Shown piece by piece: positions 9,717 to 16,467 of a stretch of DNA of 64,000 nucleotides. This DNA is from Oscillospiraceae bacterium (GTDB lineage Bacteria; Bacillota; Clostridia; Oscillospirales; Ruminococcaceae): assembly GCA_017427265.1 (NCBI GenBank), contig JAFRTG010000046.1:1-64000 (forward strand). Direction: 5' to 3'. The notes beneath the pieces are model-generated. The model saw only the letters and a list, made by a program, of their open reading frames with translations. It did no database searches and was not told where the DNA came from. Numbering within the stretch: the stretch's first letter is position 1; each line of letters starts with the position of its first letter. The translations under genes were made by a program, and so were the position numbers.

Positions 9717-10103
9717 ATGAAAAAAAGACTGCCCGCCCTTGCCGTCCTGCTCGGCGCTTCGGCGCTCCTGCTGACAGCCTGCGGCGGAACCAAGATCCCT
9801 TCCAATAAAAAGCTGAAAAAGACACTGGAGGGCAAATCGTATACCGTGCAGATCACGGAGGATGAAGATCTCGGCAGCATCGTCACGGCGCAGAAGGACA
9901 CCGATTATCTCTATCTCTACCGCCTGAAAAGCGCACAGGACTGCGCAGATTTCTATGATCTGTTTGAAAGCGGCAGCACAAAATACGACAAGCTGGTGCA
10001 GTTTCAGGATGACAGCAAGCTCGGCAATGTTGTGCTCTGCGGCACAGATACAGCCATTGCAGATTCCGGCATCGTACTCGCTGAGGAATCGGAAGGTGAA
10101 TAA
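9717..10103 (+). CDS. Small lipoprotein of unknown function
   Basis: 128 residues. A lysine-containing hydrophobic leader ends in the lipobox LTAC (Cys at about residue 22), so the protein should be lipid-anchored on the outer face of the membrane. The mature part is short and charged, without a family I recognise. GGAGGAA sits just before the ATG. It ends 6 bp before the GH25 gene, so the two are probably cotranscribed and may share a wall-related role (inference). Confidence 0.75.
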   Translation: MKKRLPALAVLLGASALLLTACGGTKIPSNKKLKKTLEGKSYTVQITEDEDLGSIVTAQKDTDYLYLYRLKSAQDCADFYDLFESGSTKYDKLVQFQDDSKLGNVVLCGTDTAIADSGIVLAEESEGE

Positions 10104-10109
10104 CGGCAC

Positions 10110-10928
10110 ATGAACGAGACAAAGAAAAAAGAGAGAGAACAGAACGGAGGAGACACCAGCCTGAACCCAAGCAACCGGAAGAAAAAGCGGTGGCTGCTTT
10201 TCAGCGGCATCCTGCTGCTGGCTGCGACGGCCGCTTTCCTGATGTTCCGGGAGGGCGTGCTCTGGTTCAATATGCCTTCTGCAAAAAAATACCCGGTGCG
10301 CGGCGTGGATGCTTCGCACTATCAGGGGCAGATGGACTGGGATATCCTTGCACAGCAGGGCATTACGTTCGCGTTCCTGAAAGCGACGGAAGGCTCCGGT
10401 ACCGTGGACGACTGCTTTGCCGATAACTGGAAAAACGCCCGCGCTGCCGGACTTTATGTCGGCGCATACCACTTTTTCAGCTTCGACAGCTCTGCCGTCA
10501 CGCAGGCAGAAAACTACTGTACGGTCGTGCCCGCCGATGCGGATGCGCTTCCGCCCGTGATTGATCTGGAGTTTTACCGCTCCGAAAATCTGCCGGAGAC
10601 CGCAGAGGTGCAGGAAAACCTGCGGATTATGCTGGAAAGCCTCCGCAGCTTCTACGGCAAAAAGCCGATCATTTACACCACAAAATCCTGCTGGGAGACC
10701 TATCTGCAGGACACGGAGTTCGATTACACACTCTGGATCCGCAGCATCTTCACGAAGCCGTCTGACGATTATCAGCCGGCATGGACCTTCTGGCAGTATA
10801 ATCCCCGCGGCATTCTCGACGGCTATACCGGCGGCGAAATGCGCATCGACCTGAATGTGTTCCGCGGCAATATGAACGATTTCCGCGCGTTTTCCGGTTA
10901 TCAGACCGCACCCGGCACACCGGAATAA
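10110..10928 (+). CDS. Membrane-anchored GH25 lysozyme (N-acetylmuramidase)
   Basis: 272 residues. A charged cytoplasmic N-terminus is followed by one transmembrane helix (about residues 30-50) and a GH25 domain. Family motifs visible are RGVDASHYQG near the domain start, ITFAFLKATEGSG, and VIDLE carrying the catalytic pair Asp152/Glu154. It closes with FWQY and a DLNVF-type strand typical of GH25. The enzyme cleaves the beta-1,4 bond between MurNAc and GlcNAc in peptidoglycan and would work on the cell's own wall. It follows the lipoprotein by 6 bp and precedes rsmD by 28 bp. Confidence 0.92.
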   Translation: MNETKKKEREQNGGDTSLNPSNRKKKRWLLFSGILLLAATAAFLMFREGVLWFNMPSAKKYPVRGVDASHYQGQMDWDILAQQGITFAFLKATEGSGTVDDCFADNWKNARAAGLYVGAYHFFSFDSSAVTQAENYCTVVPADADALPPVIDLEFYRSENLPETAEVQENLRIMLESLRSFYGKKPIIYTTKSCWETYLQDTEFDYTLWIRSIFTKPSDDYQPAWTFWQYNPRGILDGYTGGEMRIDLNVFRGNMNDFRAFSGYQTAPGTPE

Positions 10929-10956
10929 CAGCTGTACCCGAAAGGAGAACGATACC

Positions 10957-11514
10957 ATGCGTGTCATCACCGGAAGTGCAAGAGGCCGGCGCCTCATCAC
11001 ACCGGAGGGGCTGGATACCCGCCCGACTACCGATAAAGTCAAGGAAGCAATCTGCTCCTCGCTGCAATTCGACTTTCCCGGCGCAAATGTGCTCGACCTG
11101 TTTGCAGGCAGCGGTCAGATGGCCATTGAAGCCCTCAGCCGCGGCGCCCGGCGGGCGACCTTCATCGACGCCGACCAGCGTGCGATCGAATGCATCCGGC
11201 AGAACGTCAAAAACTGCCGCTTTGCCGACAGCTCCGTCATTCTTCGCTCCGATGCGGTCAGCTTTCTGCAGCGCAATCACGAAAAGTTCGATATTGCGTT
11301 TCTCGATCCGCCCTACCGGCACGATACTTTGCAGCAGATTCTGCCGCTTCTCGCGGAAAATATGCAGGAAAACGGCATAATCGTCTGCGAACACGAGCCG
11401 GAATGCAATTTACCGCAAACAATTCTTCATTTTGACTTGCAAAAGCAAAAAAAATATGGTAAAATAATAATAAGTGTTTACCGGAATGCCGATGACGCTG
11501 ACGATGAAGCATAA
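10957..11514 (+). CDS. rsmD: 16S rRNA (guanine(966)-N2)-methyltransferase RsmD
   Basis: 185 residues, normal for RsmD. It begins MRVITGSARGRRL and has the SAM-binding VLDLFAGSGQMAIEALSRGA and the catalytic DPPY with Asp at residue 117. It methylates G966 of 16S rRNA in the small subunit. It is followed by coaD, a pairing common in Firmicutes. AAAGGAG precedes the ATG. Confidence 0.95.
   Translation: MRVITGSARGRRLITPEGLDTRPTTDKVKEAICSSLQFDFPGANVLDLFAGSGQMAIEALSRGARRATFIDADQRAIECIRQNVKNCRFADSSVILRSDAVSFLQRNHEKFDIAFLDPPYRHDTLQQILPLLAENMQENGIIVCEHEPECNLPQTILHFDLQKQKKYGKIIISVYRNADDADDEA
11437..11465 (+). promoter_or_regulatory. Candidate promoter for coaD inside the rsmD 3' end
   Basis: TTGCAA (11437-11442), 17-bp spacer, TAAAAT (11460-11465) lies in an A-rich stretch of rsmD and would give coaD its own start point. 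Confidence 0.45.
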
Positions 11515-11640
11515 AACAGTGCTTTCCGGGCGTATCTGACCGGATGCGAAAAAAGACAGCCCCCGCACAGGCGGCAGGCATTCCCGATGATACGGCAGTT
11601 TTGAATGCTAAACAGTTTTCTACACGAAAGGACACCTCAA

Positions 11641-12234
11641 ATGAGTGAAAAAAAACGCCGCGTCGCGGTCTGCCCCGGCAGCTTCGACCCGGTCACATAC
11701 GGACATCTTGATATCATCGGACGTGCTTCCAAGCTGTTTGACAAGGTGATCGTGCTTGTCTCCGCAAATCTCGAAAAGCACCCGGCATTCACGCTGACCG
11801 AGCGTCTGCTGATGATCGAAAAGGTCATAAAGGGCTACGACAATATTGTCATTGATATTCTTGAGGACGAGCTGCTCGCGGATTATGTCCGCAGAGTCGG
11901 CGCAGATGCCATTGTCAAGGGTCTGCGCGCCGTCACGGACTTTGAATATGAATTCCAGATGGCACTGGGCAACAAGAAGCTCTGCCCGGAGGCCGAAACC
12001 GTTTTTCTGACCACCGCTGCCGAAAATATGTATCTCAGTTCCAGCATCGTCAAACAAATCGCAACGCTCGGCGGTGATATCAGCAGCTTTGTTCCGCCGG
12101 AAATCCAGCCGGCCATTGCGGAACGGCTGCGCAAAAAAAATATCTATTCTTCTTCCCGGAGTGCAGATACCTTGCAGGCTATCCGGGAGGTGCAGCAATT
12201 TGCAAATGCAATCGGAAAGGATGAATCAGAATGA
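11641..12234 (+). CDS. coaD: Phosphopantetheine adenylyltransferase
   Basis: 197 residues from the ATG at 11641, which has AAAGGAC upstream; an in-frame start at 11605 would add an unlikely tail. It joins ATP and 4'-phosphopantetheine to dephospho-CoA in coenzyme A synthesis. Visible motifs are PGSFDPVTYGHLDII (nucleotidyltransferase site with the T/HxGH signature), RAVTDFEYEFQMA and SSSIVKQIA. CoaD is usually near 160 residues; here about 35 extra C-terminal residues rich in Arg, Lys and Ser follow the core. Its stop overlaps the next start (ATGA). Confidence 0.95.
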   Translation: MSEKKRRVAVCPGSFDPVTYGHLDIIGRASKLFDKVIVLVSANLEKHPAFTLTERLLMIEKVIKGYDNIVIDILEDELLADYVRRVGADAIVKGLRAVTDFEYEFQMALGNKKLCPEAETVFLTTAAENMYLSSSIVKQIATLGGDISSFVPPEIQPAIAERLRKKNIYSSSRSADTLQAIREVQQFANAIGKDESE

Positions 12235-12674
12235 GCGTATTTGATATTCTCGACGAAATGGACGACATGCTGGACAATGCAAAGGCATTCCCGCTTGCCG
12301 CACACAAAATCGTCATTGACGGAGACCGGCTGCGGGAGCTCGTCAATGATATCCGCCTTGCCATGCCGAAGGAAATGAAGCGTGCACAGACCATCGACTA
12401 TGACTGCGACCGCATCATGAAGGAAGCACAGACCAACGCGGAAAGCATCATTCACGGCGCCGAGGAACGTGCAAAGGCGCTTGTTGCGGAGAATACCATC
12501 GTGGAGGAAGCCAAGCGCAGAGCACACGAGATCCTCTCCAAAACCAAGACCAAGTGCGAGGAAACCAAAGAGGCAACCTCCTCCTATGTGCTGACATCGC
12601 TCAATGCAACCGAAGCAAAGCTCAAGGATCTGCTTGAGGATCTGAAGCGCGAAAAAGGCAACTGGGAGAAATAA
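12231..12674 (+). CDS. Coiled-coil protein resembling ATP synthase stalk subunits
   Basis: 147 residues, nearly all charged alpha helix with alanine-rich heptads from residue ~55 to 147 (KEAQTNAESIIHGAEERAKA), like subunit b/E stator helices or DivIVA-type coiled coils. There is no membrane segment and no nucleotide-binding motif. Automatic annotation often labels such proteins ATPase, which the sequence does not support. It overlaps coaD by 4 bp and abuts the VanZ gene, so the three are translationally coupled. Confidence 0.7.
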   Translation: MSVFDILDEMDDMLDNAKAFPLAAHKIVIDGDRLRELVNDIRLAMPKEMKRAQTIDYDCDRIMKEAQTNAESIIHGAEERAKALVAENTIVEEAKRRAHEILSKTKTKCEETKEATSSYVLTSLNATEAKLKDLLEDLKREKGNWEK

Positions 12675-13210
12675 TGCGGAAAAACCCCAAGGCCTCCCTG
12701 TGGCTGTGCACGCTGCTGACGGTGCTCTGGATGTGCCTGATTTTCTGGTTTTCATCCCGCGATGCAACCGAATCCGGCAATCTGAGCGGCAGTCTGCTGC
12801 ACGGACTGCTCGGCCTTTTCTGGCCGGGATGGAAGCTGAAATCCGCCGCAGAGCAGCAGCAGATCTTCGACAGCCTGCATATTGTTCTGCGCAAGTGCGG
12901 ACATTTCACTGAGTTCGCCGTTCTGGGAATTCTGCTGCGGCTGAATCTCCTGCAAATTCCGAAGCTGCATATGAGCCGCCGGCAAAAGCCGTCCTTCGGG
13001 ACAGGGTTTGCTTTGCCGGCGCTTTTGGCGTTGCTCTATGCCTGCACGGATGAATTTCATCAGCGGTTTGTCCCCGGCAGAAGCTGTGAGCTGCGCGATG
13101 TCTGTATTGATTTCGGCGGCGCGTGCACCGGTTTGCTGCTCTGGGCGGCAGCTGCGGCACTGTTCCGGCAGATCCGGAACAGCGTGCAGCGCAAAAAAAC
13201 AGTATCATAA
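12674..13210 (+). CDS. VanZ-family membrane protein
   Basis: 178 residues with about four membrane segments. Family signatures are present: FWFSSRDATESGN after the first helix, LRKCGHFTEFAVLG, and DEFHQRFVPGRSCELRDVCID with the conserved acidic and histidine residues. VanZ-like proteins are linked to glycopeptide (teicoplanin) resistance and phospholipid handling but most have no assigned role. It starts on the last base of the previous gene's stop and ends an operon at a strong terminator. Confidence 0.88.
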   Translation: MRKNPKASLWLCTLLTVLWMCLIFWFSSRDATESGNLSGSLLHGLLGLFWPGWKLKSAAEQQQIFDSLHIVLRKCGHFTEFAVLGILLRLNLLQIPKLHMSRRQKPSFGTGFALPALLALLYACTDEFHQRFVPGRSCELRDVCIDFGGACTGLLLWAAAAALFRQIRNSVQRKKTVS

Positions 13211-13214
13211 ATCA

Positions 13215-13260
13215 CCCCCGGCAGGTTTCTGCTTATTGCAGAACGGCCGGGGCGTTTTTA
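13215..13260 (+). terminator. Rho-independent terminator after the rsmD-coaD-vanZ operon
   Basis: CCCCGGC (from 13216) pairs with GCCGGGG (13246-13252), with an inner CTGC/GCAG stem, followed by GTTTTTATTTG. Confidence 0.85.
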
Positions 13261-13313
13261 TTTGTATTTACGATGAAATGCTCCGTCTGCTTTTTGGACA
13301 CGCAGGCAAAGGG

Positions 13314-13545
13314 CTGCCGCTTTTTCCGTCTGCCGATCAAGAAATATCGCGCCCGCTTCGCTATGAGTTTGCGGGCAACCCTCACGCAAGCCCCGCCAAA
13401 GGGGCGTAATCCTTTGGAATCTAAATTTGATGAAATATATGTAGCTGCGTTATTTTATACAAAAACGAGATCTGGGGGTACAACCCCAGCGGGAGTTTGA
13501 GGGCGGAGCCCTCATTATAGATCATCGCGCAGCGATACCTTTTCT
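13314..13545. repeat. Hairpin-rich repeat element, copy 1
   Basis: A 232-bp unit repeated 246 bp downstream with only a few differences. It carries five short perfect inverted repeats: GCCCGC/GCGGGC (13351-13376), GCCCC/GGGGC (13390-13405), CTGGGG/CCCCAG (13472-13489), GAGGGC/GCCCTC (13499-13513) and ATCGC/GCGAT (13524-13536). No credible protein is encoded. Confidence 0.85.
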
Positions 13546-13559
13546 GCAAGCTAAAAGTG

Positions 13560-13791
13560 CTGCCGCTTTTTCCGTCTGACGATCAAGAGGTATCCCGCCC
13601 GCTTCGCTATGAGTTTGCGGGCAACCCTCACGCAAGCCCCGCCAAAGGGGCGTAATCCTTTGAAATCTAAATTTGATGAAATATATGTAGCTGCGTTATT
13701 TTATACAAAAACGGGGTCTGGGGGTACAACCCCAGCGGGAGTTTGAGGGCGGAGCCTTCATTATAGATCATCGCGCAGCGATACCTTTTCT
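13560..13791. repeat. Hairpin-rich repeat element, copy 2
   Basis: Tandem partner of the 13314-13545 unit, separated by 14 bp. The fourth hairpin here is GAGGGC/GCCTTC, a change that keeps pairing through a G-U wobble. It ends about 65 bp from the stop codon of the serine recombinase. Confidence 0.85.
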
Positions 13792-13854
13792 TGCACCCCT
13801 GCGGAGCTCCGGACGAACGCCTCAACCGGTTGGCTGTCGGCACTGCCGGCCGCA

Positions 13855-15312
13855 CTAGTTTAAGAAAGCATGTAGCTGCTCTCCGTTCACAATGACACAG
13901 CGCAGTATAATTCCGGCGATTGTCCGGCATGTTTCCGTATCACAGGCCTGCCACTCCGGCACCTTGACCGCGCTGTGCCGCGGACGCACTGCCGCCGTCA
14001 GCCGTCTGCATCGCATTTCAATCCGAGCCGCCGCATCCGTCAGAACGGGAATCGCTTCTGCCGGCGCCGTCATGATCTGCTGCAAAAGCTGCTCTCGCCG
14101 CAGAGTCAGTGCGGAAAGCTCCTGCACGGCAGAAGGCTCCGGCTGCATATCCCGCACCGGAATCTGTCCGCTCCTGTAACGCTCCAGACATGCCGAAATC
14201 GCTGCTCCGACCAGCGCTTCTGCCTGCTGCACACGCCAGACCGCCCCCGCACCGCAGCACCTCCCGTGTTTTCTCCCGCTGCACTGAAGATAATCTGCAT
14301 GGCGTCCGCGCACGACCGTCATCGCGCTGCCGCAGTTTCCGCAGAAGATCAGGCCGCTCAGAAAACTCCTGCGCCCCTTTCCCGCTGTTCGTTTCCGGCG
14401 CGATGCTTCCAGCTTCTGCTGACACGCAAGCCAGAGCTCTGCGGGAACCAGTCCCGTATGCGGCGCACAAACCGCAAAGCTCCCGTGCAGATCCGTAAAC
14501 CGGCTGCGGTTCTGCCGCCTGTCCGTATACAGATAAACACCACGGCACTCCGGCAGCTGCTCCGGAACACAGAGCTCTGCCCCCTGTGCCGATAAATACG
14601 CATAAACACGGGCATCTGCCTGTACGTAAACAGGATTCCGCAGCACCCTGCACAGCGTATTCGCAGACCACATGCCGCCGCGCACCGTCCGGATGCCCTG
14701 CGCATTCCAATCCGTGCAGACAGACGTCAGTGAACCGTTTGCACGCAGATACGCGGAAAAACCTTCTCTGACAGCAGGAGCGTTTTCATCCGGTATCAGC
14801 ATTTGCGTCCGGCGCCCCAGCAGCTCGCAAGGCGTCTTGCGAAACCCGAACGGCGCCGCGCCGCCGGTATCAAAGCCCGCCCGCGCCCTTGCAAATACCG
14901 CATCCCGCACGCGGCCGCTGATTGTTTCCCGCTCAAGCTGCGCAAACACCATCAGCAGGCTCTGCATCGCCTGTCCCATCGGAGAGCCGGTCTCGAACCG
15001 CTCCGTATGCGATTCAAATATCACATGATGCTCGGCGAAAATTTGCAGCAGCTGCGTGAAATCCGAAAGATTCCGGCTGATGCGGTCGAGCTTATAGACC
15101 AACACCCGCCGGACGGCATCTGCACGGACGGCCGCCAGCATCGCACGCAGCGCCGGACGCTCGGTATTTTTGCCGGAAAAGCCGCAGTCACTGTAGATCT
15201 CGACGGGCTCTTCCGGCGCAAGATCCTTCCGGCAAAGCTCCGCCTGCGTTTCCAGCGAGACACTGTCTGCCCGCTCGACGGACTGCCGCACATAAATCGC
15301 CGTATGCTGCAT
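13855..15312 (-). CDS. Large serine recombinase (site-specific integrase)
   Basis: 485 residues. The N-terminal resolvase domain has YVRQSVERADSVSLETQ with the nucleophile Ser about residue 10, YSDCGFSGKNTERPA, VYKLDRISRN and QLERETISGRVRDAV. A recombinase domain (GGAAPFGFRK onward) and a zinc ribbon (FCGNCGSAMTVV, then CSGRKHGRCCG) follow, and a C-terminal coiled-coil/DNA-binding part. Large serine recombinases integrate and excise phages and mobile elements at att sites. No phage or conjugation genes lie beside it, so it looks like an orphan or remnant; two copies of a hairpin-rich repeat sit directly downstream and an XRE regulator diverges upstream. Confidence 0.9.
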   Translation of the reverse strand: MQHTAIYVRQSVERADSVSLETQAELCRKDLAPEEPVEIYSDCGFSGKNTERPALRAMLAAVRADAVRRVLVYKLDRISRNLSDFTQLLQIFAEHHVIFESHTERFETGSPMGQAMQSLLMVFAQLERETISGRVRDAVFARARAGFDTGGAAPFGFRKTPCELLGRRTQMLIPDENAPAVREGFSAYLRANGSLTSVCTDWNAQGIRTVRGGMWSANTLCRVLRNPVYVQADARVYAYLSAQGAELCVPEQLPECRGVYLYTDRRQNRSRFTDLHGSFAVCAPHTGLVPAELWLACQQKLEASRRKRTAGKGRRSFLSGLIFCGNCGSAMTVVRGRHADYLQCSGRKHGRCCGAGAVWRVQQAEALVGAAISACLERYRSGQIPVRDMQPEPSAVQELSALTLRREQLLQQIMTAPAEAIPVLTDAAARIEMRCRRLTAAVRPRHSAVKVPEWQACDTETCRTIAGIILRCVIVNGEQLHAFLN

Positions 15313-15366
15313 GGTTCTTCCCCCCGTTTCATGTTACGCTGGAACGCGCCGCATTATCACAAAGCA

Positions 15367-15395
15367 TTGACTTTTTCCTGCGGATATGGTATGAT
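15367..15395 (+). promoter_or_regulatory. Promoter of the XRE membrane regulator
   Basis: TTGACT (15367-15372), 17-bp spacer, TATGAT (15390-15395). The start point near 15402 gives a leader of about 115 nt. Confidence 0.75.
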
Positions 15396-15404
15396 ACATT
15401 GAAA

Positions 15405-15418
15405 TGTCTCATGTGACA
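15405..15418. promoter_or_regulatory. Candidate operator: near-perfect 14-bp palindrome
   Basis: TGTCTCATGTGACA is palindromic except for one pair and lies at the predicted transcription start of the XRE gene, where binding would block initiation. Autorepression by the adjacent XRE protein is inference. Confidence 0.4.
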
Positions 15419-15517
15419 CAGCATGTCCCATTGCGAAAATACGTGCATTTTGCTCACTTCATGTCCTGTATTTTCTGCCCGTGCCGTGTTATCATGATTG
15501 CGAAAGGAGGCCGCGGA

Positions 15518-16027
15518 ATGGATCAGCAAAAGATCGGAAACTTCATGAAAACACTCCGCAAGGAAAAAGGCATTACACAGGAACAGTTCGCCGAAAAACT
15601 CAATGTCGCAAGGCGCACTGTTTCAAGATGGGAAACAGGAACCAACATGCCGGATCTGGCAGTGCTCATCGAAATTGCAGATTTCTATCAAGTGGAACTG
15701 CGTGAGCTGCTGGACGGCGAAAGGAGAAGTGAGCTTATGAATCAGGAAACAAAGGAAACTGTCCTCAAGGTCGCAGACTTCAGCAATGAGGAAAAGGAAA
15801 AATTCACCCGTAATATGAACCGAGTCTTTCTGATGGGTTGCATATTTGCAGCAGGTTTGATTTCACTCATTCTGCTGGAGCCGGAAAAGCCTTCCGGGCT
15901 TTACGGTTTTGCAGAGGGCGTATGCATGGGTGTCTGTGCGGGCATGCCGTTTATCGGGCTGCTCTTCACAAGCAAGCACGCCAAAAAACTCCGGGATGCA
16001 AAGCACCGTCTGCTCGGAATCAAATAA
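15518..16027 (+). CDS. XRE-family regulator with C-terminal membrane helices
   Basis: 169 residues from ATG 15518, chosen because AAAGGAGG (15503-15510) precedes it; upstream in-frame codons lack a site. Residues 1-65 are a helix-turn-helix domain (GITQEQFAEKLNVARRTVSRWETG). After a short linker come two membrane segments (FLMGCIFAAGLISLILL and GVCMGVCAGMPFIGLLF). DNA-binding proteins of this form are common in Clostridia and may sense envelope state, but the ligand is unknown. It diverges from the serine recombinase and is followed by a dispersed repeat. Two other XRE-plus-membrane proteins occur at 46932 and 51784. Confidence 0.88.
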   Translation: MDQQKIGNFMKTLRKEKGITQEQFAEKLNVARRTVSRWETGTNMPDLAVLIEIADFYQVELRELLDGERRSELMNQETKETVLKVADFSNEEKEKFTRNMNRVFLMGCIFAAGLISLILLEPEKPSGLYGFAEGVCMGVCAGMPFIGLLFTSKHAKKLRDAKHRLLGIK

Positions 16028-16215
16028 GCGGGCGTGCGGGCAGTGCCCGCACCCATTTCCCTCCGGGCGACGGCAGCGGAGCTCCCCCATTTTTTCACCT
16101 TCACGCCGCTGTTCGCGGCTTCTGAAAGACAGAGTCTCCCCAATGTATCGGTTGCCCTGAAAGGGGAGCTGTCTGCGCAGCAGACTGAGGGGTCACCGCG
16201 AAGGCGCCCCGCTGA
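16028..16215. repeat. Dispersed hairpin repeat, copy A
   Basis: Starts at the stop codon of the XRE gene. It shares ordered blocks with 39961-40110: a GC stem with loop AGT, CATTTCC, CGGCAGCGGAGCTC, TTCACGCCGCTGTTC, CGGCTTCTGA and CCCTGAAAGGGGAGCTG. The first stem is GTGCGGGC-AGT-GCCCGCAC and a later one GTCTGC-GCA-GCAGAC. No protein is encoded. The remaining bases up to the 16364 promoter are AT-rich and show nothing clear. Confidence 0.75.
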
Positions 16216-16363
16216 TCTTTTATAAAGTTTGCACAGCATGAAAGTAAAATAATGCCGGATTATTTCGCTTCTGCGCTGTGTTTTTAACAAGAATTTTCGG
16301 CTTTTGCCTGTACTTTGTGTAATTTGCTGTATCATACCATAGAAAATTCGTGAATTTGGCGTC

Positions 16364-16392
16364 TTGTAATTTTGTGCATGTTGTGCTATAAT
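16364..16392 (+). promoter_or_regulatory. Promoter of the cellobiose phosphorylase gene
   Basis: TTGTAA (16364-16369), 17-bp spacer ending TGTGC (extended -10), TATAAT (16387-16392). The leader to the ATG is about 70 nt. Confidence 0.8.
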
Positions 16393-16467
16393 TTAATATA
16401 TCTGTGCAGTTTGTGCAACGGATTTATAATCCTGATGTTATTATGCAGAAAAAGGAGCGTAACAACC

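Noticed and set aside
13314-13791. CRISPR array
   Set aside because: Only two long units of 232 bp with a 14-bp spacer, so not the CRISPR repeat-spacer pattern.
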